A stretch of 64,000 bases of DNA from Microglena sp. YARC (lineage: Eukaryota; Chlorophyta; Chlorophyceae; Chlamydomonadales; Chlamydomonadaceae): contig CM039462.1 of assembly GCA_022414725.1 (NCBI GenBank), positions 101,802,486-101,866,485 on the forward strand. The letters are read 5' to 3'. The notes beneath the pieces are model-generated. The model was not told the DNA's origin, searched no databases, and worked only from the letters and a program-made list of their open reading frames with translations. A program made the position numbers and the translations under genes. This document shows, piece by piece, positions 1 to 11,400 of this stretch; the stretch's first letter is position 1, and each line of letters starts with the position of its first letter.

Positions 1-735
1 TTTTAATAAAATCCATTTAAACTTTTCAATTTGAACATGGTACACTGATTCATTGCCTGTTCTTTAATCACAATGCAAACTTGTGATAACATTGTGTACC
101 GGTACTCATGAGTGTGGTATGGGTAGTAGTGATCATACTATTACCGTAGACCATGTACCGTTGTATCAGGGTACATGGTTATAGGGTCTGCAAGTAGGGT
201 AGTACTCTGCATCAACTCATTTAATCACTAAATCTCCTGGTCAGTTAATTTGAGTTATAGGACCTGCAACTAAGGCATCTCATAAATAAGAGCACACAGT
301 GTCCATGTATTGCTCAGCTAGCTGCTCAGCCGATTCTGGCCGTTTTAAGAAGCCCCACAGGGTACTTTGCTAATTGCGATTTGGAGCTACCAGAGGGCGC
401 AGACGTCCCTCAGGGGATCTATCGAGGGGCTGCGCCATGCAATCTGGGGAAAGCGAAATTGTTGAGAGTTTCTGCTTGTCGTTGAGCTGGCAGACGGCAG
501 GCGGCAGGGGTAGTAAGCCCTATGTGGAGCCCAAGGGCCCAAATGCTAATATCGCCCTGAAACTCGATTTGACGGTTTTTTCATCGCGTAATATAGTATA
601 CGCCTCGATTTCACGGGTGCTCACGTGAAATTAAAGCGTTAAATTTTGCTGTCAGTACGGTATTGTGACACTCTAATAATATTAGTTTTTCAAACACTAA
701 TATTAGTTGCCGTTGCCTACCTACAGGTGCAGCTC
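1..735. repeat. Dispersed repeat, copy 1 (upstream of LRR ORF)
   Basis: Parts of this stretch recur in the same order at 38415-39425. Bases 1-60 match 38415-38490 (a motif reading ttgaacatg, then acactg, then ttcattgcctg), and 370-735 match 39065-39425 (ggtagtaagccctatgt; ttgacggttttttc; gctcacgt followed by attaaa; ctgtcagtacggtat). In the second copy it lies inside the last intron of QCR7. It contains no recognisable protein. The similarity ends at the base where the LRR repeats begin. Confidence 0.7.
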
Positions 736-1926
736 AAGCCTGCTTGGCCAATTTCCCCAGCACCTGAAGGGCTTGACATCACAGCCCTATCAGCCTTCTC
801 CAGTCTTCATACGCTACAGCTGTCTCGTTGTATCCAAGTTCAGGACATCACAGCCTTGTCAGCCTGTTCCAGTCTGCATACTCTGGATCTGTCTTGGTGT
901 CAACAACTTCAGGACATAACAGCCTTGTCAGCCTGTTCCAATCTGCATTCGCTAGATCTGCTTGGTTGTGACAGAATTCAGGACATCACAGCCGTGTCAG
1001 CCTGTCCCAATCTGCATTCGCTGTTTCTGCCTCGTTGTGATCAACTTCAGGACATCACAGCCTTGTCAGCCTGTCCCAATCTGCATACGCTGTATCTGAA
1101 TGGTTGTGATCAACTTCAGGACATCACAGCCTTTTCAGCATGTTCCTATTTGCATACGCTAAACCTGACCAGTTGTGAGAGACTTCAAGACACCACAGCC
1201 TTGTCAGCATGTCCCAATCTGCATACGCTGTATCTGTCTGGTTGTGATCAACTTCAGGACATCATAGCCTTGCAAGCCTGTTCTAATCTGCATACGCTGG
1301 GTCTGTCTGGTTCTCATCAACTTCAGGACATCACAGCCTTGTCAGCCTGTCCCAATCTGCATACGCTGGATCTGTCTGGTTGTGATCAACTTCGGGACAT
1401 CACAGCCTTGTCAGCATGTCCCTATTTGCATACGCTAAACCTGACCAGGTGTAAGAGACTTCAGGACATCACAGCCTTGTCAGCCTGTCCCAATCTCCAT
1501 ACGCTGTATCTGTCTGGTTGTGATCAACTTCAGGACATCACAGCCTTGCAAGCCTGTTCTAACCTACGGACGCTGGATCTGTCTGGTTGTGACAGACTTC
1601 AGGACATCACAGCCTTGTCAGCCTGTCCCAATCTCCATAAGCTGGGTCTGTCTGGTTGTGATCAACTTCAGGACATCACAGCCTTGCAAGCCTGTTCTAA
1701 CCTACGGACGCTGGATCTGTCTGGTTGTGACAGACTTCAGGACATCACAGCCTTGTCAGCCTGTCCCAATCTCCATACGCTGGGTCTGTCTGGTTGTGAT
1801 CAACTTCAGGACATCACAGCCTTGCAAGCCTGTTCTAACCTACGGACGCTGGATCTGTCTGGTTGTGACAGACTTCAGGACATCACAGCCTTGTCGGCGT
1901 GTGTAACAGTAGACCACTGTAGCTGA
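646..1926 (+). CDS. Leucine-rich repeat protein, 16 near-identical 23-aa repeats
   Basis: The 426-codon ORF carries sixteen complete 23-residue repeats and the start of a seventeenth, consensus LQDITALSACPNLHTLDLSG followed by CDQ. This is a cysteine-containing LRR pattern. LRRs form curved binding surfaces; the partner is unknown. From about 1500 onward the DNA repeats as 138-bp double units that are almost identical, so expansion is recent. The seventeenth repeat breaks off (SACVTVDHCS) before the stop. The first 25 residues contain a hydrophobic stretch (LIILVFQTLILVAVAYL), but they are encoded inside the dispersed repeat. An AG at 730-731 precedes the first true LRR codons, so the real gene may begin at an upstream exon spliced there and the listed Met may be false. 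Confidence 0.6.
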   Translation: MLSVRYCDTLIILVFQTLILVAVAYLQVQLKPAWPISPAPEGLDITALSAFSSLHTLQLSRCIQVQDITALSACSSLHTLDLSWCQQLQDITALSACSNLHSLDLLGCDRIQDITAVSACPNLHSLFLPRCDQLQDITALSACPNLHTLYLNGCDQLQDITAFSACSYLHTLNLTSCERLQDTTALSACPNLHTLYLSGCDQLQDIIALQACSNLHTLGLSGSHQLQDITALSACPNLHTLDLSGCDQLRDITALSACPYLHTLNLTRCKRLQDITALSACPNLHTLYLSGCDQLQDITALQACSNLRTLDLSGCDRLQDITALSACPNLHKLGLSGCDQLQDITALQACSNLRTLDLSGCDRLQDITALSACPNLHTLGLSGCDQLQDITALQACSNLRTLDLSGCDRLQDITALSACVTVDHCS

Positions 1927-1964
1927 GTGGTGGGAATGTGTACTCCAAGGACTTCACTGCCTTC

Positions 1965-2160
1965 CGGGGTACTACATTTTGTCATTTTGGGTTGCCCTTT
2001 TGACACAACCGCCTCCTTTTGGGATGCGCTTTTGCCTCAACTGAAGACTGAAATCTGCGCGCTGCACTCAAAGGGGGTTGAAAAATAACGTTAATCGCGC
2101 AGTCGGGCTCTAAAACCTTGCGCTGTAGCGCGCAATAGGGCGCGTCATGCAGTACCCTGC
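1965..2160 (+). mobile_element. MITE-like element, family A (GGGTACT ends), copy 1
   Basis: About 195 bp bounded by inverted ends: CGGGGTACTAC at the left, GCAGTACCCTG at the right. The interior shares ordered segments with 53950-54143 (ctacattttgtca; agggggttgaaaaa; cgcgcagt; ggctc; gcagtaccc) and with the reversed copy at 23673-23868. It has no coding capacity and is interpreted as a non-autonomous terminal-inverted-repeat transposon. No clear target-site duplication was seen. Confidence 0.65.
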
Positions 2161-2161
2161 A

Positions 2162-2362
2162 GCAGGGTACTTTAGGAGGACCCCCTGGCTCTGCTGCCTG
2201 AGACGCAACCAATCGTATAGCCTGCCACCTGCAGCGCAACGGACCCTTCTTTTTGGTCAACTGACCCTTCCCACGTTGCGTCCTGCGACGCAACGGACTC
2301 TTCGACGTTGCTTCTACGACAGAGGACGCAGCGTCCTGAACAACCCTACCCTGCAGCCTTCA
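2162..2362 (+). repeat. Inverted-orientation dispersed repeat (partner at 37045-37275)
   Basis: The reverse complement of 37065-37260 matches this stretch closely. Shared motifs include tgctgcctgagacgcaa, then agcctgc, and ggacgcagcgtcctgaacaa at the end. The unit is internally repetitive for cctgagacgcaac. It lies immediately beside the family A MITE. No protein was recognised. Confidence 0.65.
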
Positions 2363-2975
2363 CTTATCAGCATGTTCCAATCTGCAGTCGCTGAACATGT
2401 TGTTCTTTTATCCTCCGCTAGTTATGTTGATTGGCTCTTGTCCACAGTGGGTGCTTGCCAAGAGTGCTGATCAGAGAGTCTAAGGGGTGCATGCCACCAC
2501 AAACATATACAGTCTGGAAGTGTTCAGGTCATGGTTGTTCTGGGGGACTCCAAAATGTGCATCATGAGACTCAACTGGTATCAAAATCTGTGTTTCTTTT
2601 ATCGACGAGGCGTCGCCATTCCGTCAAATGCCACACCCCACGGACAACCCGATATCAAAACGCGCTGCCCCTGGAACCCCCCAGGCTCCGCGCTTGGCGC
2701 TCCCCCATGCGATGGCTACGCTACTATCCTGAAATGAGGGTTGAGTAGCCCAAGTAGCTACTCAACCTGGCCTACAGAAATCTGAAATAAAAAACACTGA
2801 TCAAAATCTGTGTCTGCGACGCAACAGACCAGAGTGGAGGAGAATAAGTCACACATTCATATCTGATGCTCATAAAAGTAATGAAAATGCCTGGTGGGGC
2901 GTGGTATGGTCCTGCCCAGACCTGAACGGCACATGCCATCATGCTTCAACCAGCAATACCTTCAATAAAAGCAAT
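2363..2975. other. Unassigned sequence with a SINE fragment
   Basis: No gene recognised. Bases 2878-2911 (aatgcctggtggggcgtggt) are the tail of the SINE family found in full at 2976-3165, so two SINE tails sit side by side here. Confidence 0.5.
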
Positions 2976-3165
2976 GATAACGCCTGGTGGGGCGTGGTAT
3001 TAAGGGGGGCCCGTCTTACCGCGGTTGGGAACGGGCTGCTACTTTACCTAGACAAAGCTACCATGGCGGTTGACAGCGACCGTGAACACTAAAGCGCCCC
3101 CGCAGGGATTTAAACCCGGCACCTTTGTCGTTCTTGGAGCTCTGCCACTGAGCCATTCGTCTAAC
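2976..3165 (-). mobile_element. tRNA-derived SINE, copy 1
   Basis: Read on the minus strand it has a pol III A-box-like start (atggctcagtggcagagctc) and a B-box-like motif (gggtttaaatcc). It then has the family body (ccatggtagctttgtc, aggtaaagtagcagccc, cggt, ggg) and tail (taataccacgccccaccagg). The same order occurs at 7925-8131, 23350-23525, 57432-57590 and 59083-59320. The tRNA-like head does not fold into a complete tRNA with a matching acceptor stem, so it is called a SINE and not a tRNA gene. Confidence 0.75.
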
Positions 3166-3340
3166 GGGGAGACTGATTCTCACAGACTGTTGAGGAATGT
3201 TAAGGAATGTGTAGACTGTTAAGGAATCCGATGATGAAGAACTGATAAGTAATGGATAAATGTGGCACAGTGACTGGGCCTCCAGAGGCAGAGATACATT
3301 TTTGACAGTCAATTGTGCGGTACAGCGTGCAGGAGCGTAC

Positions 3341-3477
3341 CTTCAGGTCGCTGACCTTGCAGGTCCTTTGGGCGGAGCGCGGAGTGGCGGGCATGCACTG
3401 TTTCTTTTTTGGGCTGCGCACGGCAGCTTCTAGCCAGCTCCATTGGCCCGCCACAGGGTCAAGCCGTATGCTTTCTG
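3341..3477 (-). CDS. Candidate coding exon, minus strand, family unknown
   Basis: On the minus strand a potential acceptor (AATGCAG) is followed by 45 open codons and a donor-like GTACGC. The peptide is basic in its second half (RSPKKKQCMPATPRSAQRT). It lies on the strand and downstream side of the NELF-A-like gene and could be a later exon of it, but I see no family match. An intact frame of this length can occur by chance. Confidence 0.2.
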
Positions 3478-4360
3478 CTGCATTGGAATGCGACGCAAGC
3501 TTTCAGTTGCACTAGCCAGCAACTGGTTTGGCCCAAGGACGGGGAAGGAGAGCTGACGAGAAGCTGCCACTAGTAGCTCAAAAGGAAACAGTGGCGGGCA
3601 TGGTGATATCGGAGTGTCACCTTCCAGAACCGGAAGGTACCCACAAATCCAAAATGAGCCCCCTTGTGGTGCCCAAGTATTTTAAGGTTGACGAGGAGGC
3701 AACATAATCGTTGCCATTTGAACTGAATCCTTGGTGTTGCTGGTATGTGTCGGGAGACCCACGTCCTGGGGTACAATTCCTTTCACCGAAAAATGTAGGT
3801 GGAGAAAAACGGGTGGGGTGGGAAGGGCACAATTTGTGGGGGGGTAGAGTTTGGGGGTGGGGGTGGAGCTTTCAGCCTTGGGCTTCGTAGGTAGGTAAGT
3901 TTAAGTTCAACTTGGTCTTCGTAGTACTGTAAAACAGCTGATCTACTATGTTTTCTACACACTTGTTATTGCTTGTTTCCATATGCATTAGCCGGTCACA
4001 TGGGCTAGCCGCCCAGACCTATAATGGCAGTCGTGGTTGGGCTTGGCCAGGATTCACCTTGAACTTGGTTACATGGCTCAAGCCGGTAAGGATGCTCGCC
4101 GCCTTCGGATGTAACATCAATATGGTTTGATTTGCTTTCATGGTATATCACATTATCAGCCGCCAGGCTGCTCACCATATGGGGGAGGTGTAAATTGGGT
4201 AGAATGGAAATGACGACGGTACTACACCGCACTCCAGAGTACAGAATGCAATCATATGGTAGGATTGGCAAGTAATCCTCCTAGGCAGTGTCGGTATCAC
4301 TGAGTGTGATGAGCATTCTGCATGCTGGTGCCGCTGGTGTGATTAGCATTGACAGCCTTA
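3478..4360. other. No feature recognised
   Basis: Mixed-composition sequence with short chance ORFs on both strands and no repeat or family signature that I can support. Confidence 0.4.
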
Positions 4361-4530
4361 AAGCAATTCAGGGGATGATCTGGACAAACTTTTCGTACTT
4401 CGTCGAGAATTTCGAGAATTCCAGGCAAAATTGTTGAGAATTCTCGGATTTCCGGGCCAAAATTCTTGACGAAGTACTAAGTACGAGTTATCGCGGAAAC
4501 GTTCTGTCCAGTTCATCCTCTGAACTGCTA
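4361..4530 (+). mobile_element. MITE, family B (26-bp inverted repeats), copy 1
   Basis: Near-perfect terminal inverted repeats: AAGCAATTCAGGGGATGATC then TGGACA on the left, and TGTCCAGTTCATCCTCTGAA then CTGCTA on the right. The interior is rich in gaattctcg and ctcgacgaagt and is itself partly palindromic. A second copy is at 32637-32818. The size and lack of an ORF indicate a non-autonomous DNA transposon. Confidence 0.8.
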
Positions 4531-4930
4531 TGAAGCTAATTAGCATCAACACAGATACTGAACTTGACCTTGGTTACGTGCCCCCAGTCTTTGAGGCTGC
4601 TCTCCATCTTTGGCAGTACCGTAATATCAACATTAAAAATATGTGAACCGCCCCCAATCTGCTGGCTTTTGATTCTTGTTTATGTGTTGCAATGTGTCCA
4701 TCTTTGGTTGGCGTATTTGCTATGTCTGTTTTTGTTCGAATGTGTAAGAAGGTTGAGCTTGACGCACGTGTTATGTAGGCCTTATATTCTTTTTTGTTTT
4801 CTTCGCAGCTTATTTGACATGTTGAGTTGTTAATGAGTTTGAAGTGTTACATATTTTGCGAGTTGCTGCGAGTGTTGCTTGCTGGGTTGTGAGTTGTTGC
4901 GAGTTGTTGTGAGTTATCAAGTGAGTGGTA

Positions 4931-4969
<39 letters not shown>

Positions 4970-5104
4970 AGCCCCCCTCACAAAGTCACACCCAAGGGGG
5001 GACTTCCAACAATTGGTAGACAGTGAGTATCCCAGAGTTGGCTGAAGAACCACGTAACAATTCAATTCAATATTACAGAAATAAATAAATTAGTCACCTT
5101 TTCC
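4531..5104. other. Unassigned sequence with a 38-base poly-C run
   Basis: No gene recognised. An uninterrupted run of C occupies about 4932-4969. Its exact length is unlikely to be reliable. Confidence 0.5.
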
Positions 5105-5170
5105 GGCGAGGGCCGTGAGGTTGAGGGGCCAGCCCGTTTGCTTGCAACTGGGGCCAACACCACAGAATGC
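5105..5170 (+). repeat. Short dispersed repeat (gccagcccgttt family)
   Basis: The motif gaggttgaggggccagcccg, then tttgcttgca, then ctggggcc also occurs at 24040-24110, 24715-24795 and 35500-35580. In two of those it is preceded by agtacgccttrttacgmggcg. It is probably part of an unclassified SINE or element end. Confidence 0.55.
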
Positions 5171-5549
5171 AATTCAATTCAATTCGATTCAGAATGCAAT
5201 TCAATTGAATGCATCAACTACCAAGTTGTTCTTGTCACTTCACTTCTTAGGGCCCTCAAGCTGGGAAGGAAGAAAACACCAATACACAGTGTCAGAAACA
5301 AACAGAACGACAAGTCTATTGTAGGAGGGGCAACACCATTCGACCTGAATCCTCCGCGACGCTAGTTTGTGTCGTGAGACCCACCTCCTGGGGTGAAAGT
5401 CTTTTCACAACTAATAAAAAAGTCGAAAACTAGCACTAGCCCATCCCTCCACCCACCTCTCCCTCCTCTCCCTCCTCCTACTCCTCCCCTCCCCTGGTCA
5501 CTGTGCAAAATCTGAGGAAGTAGCGATTTTCGACCACTGGTACTGTTCA

Positions 5550-6350
5550 TGCTGCTTGTTTGCCCATCACCATCAAGGCATCACAAAATCACCAGCAGGG
5601 AATGGGGCATCTTCTCATGCCGTCTCTTCTGGCCAACGAGGGGTGCGCCGTGGGGGGTCCCGGCTCCACGAGAAGCTGCTGCCGGAAACAGATGGTCCAC
5701 GCGGGAGCGTTCTCCGTAGCCGGTCCACGTGGGACGTTCTCCGTAGCTCCCTGCGCGGCTCCGGGACAACTTGCAAGGTCTGTGCGAGGAACTGCTCCGA
5801 GAGAGAGATCGAGAGCAACGCGTGTCTGCTTAGAAAAATTGCTATGGGATGTACTGTTCCATCTTGTTGCTTGCATCCCGATGTGGCAGAGAAGCTTCAA
5901 GGAATCGGGTGCAGGGCCTTCAGCAGGAGTTCAACCAGCATGTCATAGGTCGCCAGCACGCGGGATAAAGCACCAGTGGCAGTTGCCGATGGGGCGATCC
6001 TTGTTTAGCTGGATCAGTTCGCCACATCATTGGTTGGTTTCAAACATTTGCCCAATTGTCCTTCATTGAGCATTGAAGATTGCGCTGCAGGCCCCCCTCT
6101 GGGGGAGAAAGCCGCCGTTTGGGGTCTAGGGGTTCACTGATGAGGATGGCTTGAACGTGTCGGCCCGTAACTGGCAACGAGGGTATTGGAGAGAGAGGCG
6201 GCGCACGGACTGGGTGCTCTTTCTGCTGCAAGCCCAGACTTCACGTCAGCCTCCAGGCCGAGCCGCTATTGGCGGGTGCCTGCGCATGCCCGCCAGAGGG
6301 GTAGATGCCTCCGGGGGCTATTGAGCGATGACTGCCTGGTGTGCTTGGCA
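5550..6350. other. GC-rich segment with overlapping ORFs, possibly coding
   Basis: Both strands hold overlapping open frames of 60-170 codons. A 27-bp pair (ctacggagaacg and cgtggacc on the minus strand) is tandemly repeated at about 5695-5755. Composition is more gene-like than the flanks, but no frame shows a motif I recognise, so I do not call a gene. Confidence 0.3.
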
Positions 6351-6374
6351 TGCCAGCCTGTGCAGGAGGAAACA

Positions 6375-6412
6375 TAACATAACATTACATTACATTACAT
6401 CAACATTAAATG
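6375..6412 (-). repeat. (ACATT)n tract, possible LINE 3' tail
   Basis: Short (aacat)n/(acatt)n array. It is the reverse complement of the (ATGTA)n tail that ends the LINE at 36915-36942. The neighbouring sequence is not clearly the same LINE, so origin as an antisense LINE tail is only suggested. Confidence 0.3.
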
Positions 6413-6739
6413 TACATTACTATTGTCATCGACAGGCCATTGTTGGCCAAGACAAGCCCTCCCACAAAATACGGGAGGGGTCTTTCAACAAATCCTAGAA
6501 AATAAAGTATTATGCAGCAAGGAAGCATTATTATCAGCACCAATTCCATACAAATGCCTGGGAACTCTGTAAAGTCTAGGGTAGGCCAATAGGCTACAAG
6601 GACTTTCCCAGCCATGACAGGAATATCAATACATCAATACATCACATTATTATGACAGGCTTCAAACAAGGCACGTATTGGGTCAACGATAGGATAGTAT
6701 TCAATTTTGCTCAAACATTATTATCGAGCACTAATTCCA

Positions 6740-7060
6740 TGCAAACAGCAGCAGTGCTTGATTGCAGTACTGTTGTTGCAGTGCTTGATTGCAATATTGT
6801 GTGTGCAGTGTTCGATTGCATACTGTTGTTTGTAGTTACTTGATTGCAGTACTGTGGTTGTAGTGCTTGATTGCAGTGACTGTGGTGCAGCTGCTTGATT
6901 GCAGTTATGTGGTTGTAGTGCTTGATTGCAGTTATGTGGTTGTAGTGCTTGATTGCAGTACTGTGGTTGCAGTGCTTGATTGCAGTTATGTGGTTGTAGT
7001 GCTTGATTGCAGTTATGTGGTTGTAGTGCTTGATTGCAGTATTCTGTGTGTGGTGTTTAT
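6740..7060 (+). repeat. Minisatellite, about 27 bp unit (tgcttgattgcag)
   Basis: About twelve units of the form tgcttgattgcagttatgtg followed by gttgtag. Each unit contains TTGATTGCAG, which resembles a 3' splice acceptor. No adjoining exon could be identified, so I record only the array. Confidence 0.75.
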
Positions 7061-7924
7061 TTGCCGTACTTTGTTTGTAGTGTTTTTTGTCTGCTTGTGT
7101 ATGTTTTTGTAGTGTTTATTGCCTGTTAATGTTTTTGTAGTGTTTTTTGCTGTTATGTTGCACTGTTTTTTGCTGTTATGTTTTTGTATGTGATTATTGA
7201 AGGGTATGTGGAATGTAGTGTTGACTGTGCAGTATTGTGGTTGATGTATATACATACGCACATACACACTTACATATACATTGAAGAGACAAGTTGCAGG
7301 AAGTAAATTGCAGGCAGTGGCAAGACAGTAGTCAGAATGCACACACACAACATATACATTCAAAGTGATAAGTGCAAAATAAAACAGCAATAAAAACAAA
7401 CCCAAAATAGAAAAAAACATACATTCAACATACGATCATACATAAAACACTAACAGACAAACATATATAAAAATGATACAAACATGTAGCAAGCAAACGG
7501 TAAATAAGCGCAACCATACAACATACAACAACATACAAACACAAACATACAACGCACTAACATGCACATCAGATCTGGGCTTCTAGTTTTGCGTTTCGAC
7601 AGCCACCTTCTTGCCGCAGCTCCGGGGCCATACGCGACTGGTTACTACCCAATTTTCAGCGATTTAGTAACTGGGTCATAGCCCTGATTGGCGTGCAGCT
7701 TAAGGTGTGTCGTTAGGCGTCTTGCAGAATAGCCGATTTCAGAGGAGCTCGGCCTACAAGCTGCAGCCTGTAGAGAAAACTACTCGTGACACAGAACACC
7801 ACCTTGAACTCAGAGGTTGTGCGACCTGTTTTAGCAGCTTCCAGACTAGCTCCAACAGCCAGCCCACTGGGTCTATCTCAAAATTTCATTACATTGAACG
7901 TCGCCCCTCACAATCCCCGTGCAA
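7061..7924. other. No gene recognised
   Basis: T-rich then CA/ATA-rich sequence (acatacaa-type words at 7250-7570), then unique sequence. Only short chance ORFs. Confidence 0.4.
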
Positions 7925-8131
7925 GCGAATGGGCTTCCCTTATGGCAGAGCTCCTGAACCGACCTAGGTGCTGGGTTCGAACTCCCACGGAGTGCGCTGT
8001 TAAGTGGTTCGCGGATCGCTGTGTCAACCGCGCATGGAACCTTGTCGGTCGTCAGGGTAACAGTAGCGAGCCCGTTCCCTACCGCCTTTAAGACGGGGCT
8101 CCCTTTATACCACGCCCCACTAGGCTTATCA
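7925..8131 (+). mobile_element. tRNA-derived SINE, copy 2 (degenerate)
   Basis: Degenerate A box (gaatgggcttcccttatggc then agagctc), clear B box (gctgggttcgaactcccac), then the body motif agcccgttccctaccg and the tail taccacgccccactaggc. Same family as 2976-3165. Confidence 0.65.
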
Positions 8132-8149
8132 TACTTTTGACTGACCCGT

Positions 8150-8320
8150 CATTGTTATGGACTGAGATTACCACACCACCACCCACCACTCCACGGACCA
8201 CCACCACCAACCAACCACCACCTACCACCACACCACAACCACACACACCACCACCAACCGACACCATCACCACCCCACCACCACCATCTACCACCTTCAC
8301 GCACCACCGTCGGCTGCCTG
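8150..8320. repeat. CCA/ACC-rich simple sequence
   Basis: Low-complexity accaccacc/caccaccc tract. Open frames across it encode only Thr/Pro or Gly/Val runs and are not genes. Confidence 0.7.
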
Positions 8321-8454
8321 GAACCAGACTTCGCCCTTCCATTATGAATCTCGTTAAGAAACTTTCAGATGCGACTTAGCTGCAGGGTTCCCCAAGGACG
8401 TGGGAAAGGAGCTGCTTTAGAAGCTGCTACGTGATGTTGCACAAGAATTTAAAC

Positions 8455-11400
8455 AGTGACACCACCTTGCCAGAGGTTGTGTTAATGATGCTTCGGCCAT
8501 AATAACATTACGGCACATAACCACAGCATTACAACGCACAAACATACACCAGGCACCCACCTTGCCAGGAGGTTGTGATGGCCATTGATGATGGCATACA
8601 AACCATACGGCGATAACAAACATACAAACGCCACAAACATACACACAGGCAGCCGCACCTTGCCAGAGGTTGTGATGGCCTTGACGATTGGCAATTACAA
8701 CGTACGGTCCATAACATCAAAGCAATACAACGCACAAAACATACACACAGATCACCCCGACCTTGCCAGAGGTTGTTGCTGACCTTGATGCCATTGGCAT
8801 ACAACATTACGGCCCATAACACAACAGTGTACAACGCACACATACACCAGGCAGCCCCACCTTGCCAAGGTTGTGATGGCCTGATGATTGGCATAACAAA
8901 CATTACGGCCACAAACACACATTACAACGCACAAAATAACAAACAGGCACCTCACCTTGCCAGAGGTTGTGATGGGCCTTGATGATTTGGCGATACAACA
9001 GTAGCGGCAGCATAAGCACAACAATACAATCGCACAACCATACAAACATGGCACCCCACGCTCTGCCAGAGGTTGCTGAGGCCTTGAGCATGCTATTACA
9101 ACAACGGCCATAACACAACATACAACGCACAAACCATACATAACAGGGCACCCCACCTTGCCAGAGTTGTGATGGCCTTGATGATTGGCATACAACACAG
9201 GGCACAGAACATACGTCACATAACACAACATGCAACGCACAAACATACACACAGGCACCCACCTTGCCAGAGGTTGTGTTGACCTTGATGCTTGGCATAC
9301 AACATACAACATACAACACACGGCACAAACAGTACGTCCACATTAACACGAACATGACGCACAAACATACACACCAGGCACCCTACTTGCCAGGAGGTTG
9401 TGTTGACCTTGTGCTTGGCATACACATAACATACATACAACACACGGCACAGAACATACGTTCACAGTACACAAATGAACGCACAAACATACACACAGGT
9501 CACCACCTTGCAAGAGGTATGTGTTGACCTTGATGCGGCATCAACATACAACATACACCAACACCAACACCAAGAACATACGTCACAAACACAACATGCA
9601 CGCCACAAACATACACACACGGCACCCACCCTTGCCAGAGGTTTTTGTTGACCTTGATGCTTGGCAACAACATTACACATACAACACACTGGCACAAGAA
9701 CAAGACGTCACATACACATACATTGCACGCACAAAACATACACACAGGCCACCCACCTTGCAGAGGTGTGTTGACCTTGATGCTTGGCATACAACATAAT
9801 CAGTGACAACACACGGACACAGACATAGCGTCACAGTAACCACAGACATGCAACGCACAAACATACACACAGGCACCCACCTTGCCAGAGGTTGTGTTGA
9901 CCTTGATGCTTGGCATACAACATACAACATACAACACACGGCACAGAACATACGTCACATAACACAACATGCAACGGCGCACATACAACAGGCCACGCCA
10001 GCAGCTTGCCAGAGGTTGTGGTTGACCGTTGATGCTTGGGCATACAGACAGGTAACAATACAACCGGCACAGAATACGTCATGATAACACAACATGCAGA
10101 GCACAAACATACACACAGCAGCGCGCAGCCTTGCCAGAGGTTTGTGACCTGATCTTTGCATACAACATTACAAACAACACACGGCACAGAATCATACGTC
10201 ACATGACACAACATGCACGCACAACATACACACAGCCACCCACCTTGCCGAGGTTGTTTGTTGACCTTGATGCTTGGCATACAAATACAACATACAACAA
10301 CGGCACAGAAGTACATGTACGACAACATGCACGCGCACACGAAACGTACAACACAGCACCCAGCCTTGCTTCAGAGGTTTGTGGTTGACCTTGGATGTTG
10401 GCATGACAACATACAACATACAACAACGGCACAGAAACATACGTAGGCAGTAACCACAACAGTGCATACGGCACAGTACGATACACACAGGCACCGCGAC
10501 CGTTGCCAGAGTTGTGTTGAGACCTTGATGCTTGGCATTTTACGAACAGTACGACATACAACACAGGGAACAGAAACATACGTCACATAACACAACTGCA
10601 ACGCAATTAATACATACACGCATGGCACCCACGCTTGCCAGAGGTTGTGTTCCTTGGATGCTTGGCAGTAAGACATACAACAGTACAGACACACGGCACA
10701 GAACATACGTCGACATAGACACAACATGCAACGCACAAACTACACACAGGCACCGCACCTTGCCATTGGAGGTGGGTGTGTGTTGACGCTTGAGTGCGTT
10801 GGCATTGACAACATGATATACAAACATTACACACACCGGCACAGAACATGACGTTCACATAACACAACATGCAACGCACAAGGACATAAAACCAGGTCAC
10901 GCCCACCTTGCCAGAGGGTTGTGGGGGCGTGTGTTGGACGCTTATGCTTGCATACAAATACAACATGACAACACAGGCACAGGAACTACGTGCAATAACA
11001 CAACATTGCAAGACGGCACAAACATACACACAGGCCACGCATCCTTTGCCCAGGGTTGTGTTGACCTTGAGTATGGCGATACAACATTTTACATACATAC
11101 AACACACTGGCACAGAACATACGTCACAAAACACCATGGCAAGCAGCAAACAAGCCACAGGCAGCCACGCTATGCCAGAGTATGTGATTGACCTTGACTC
11201 GACTTGCATACAACGTTGACAACATACGAACACACGGCACAGAAATGCATACGTCAGACATTAACACAACAGGAGGCAACAGACAACAAAATACACACAG
11301 CAAACCCACCTGCCATAGGGTGTGTGTTGACCGTGATGTGCTGGTTGACAAATAACAGACATACAAACACGGCACAGAACATTACGGCACAGTAAGCACA

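Noticed and set aside
5556..6069. Two overlapping + strand ORFs of 130 and 169 codons
   Set aside because: No motif recognised, overlapping frames on both strands are equally open, and no splice structure could be supported.
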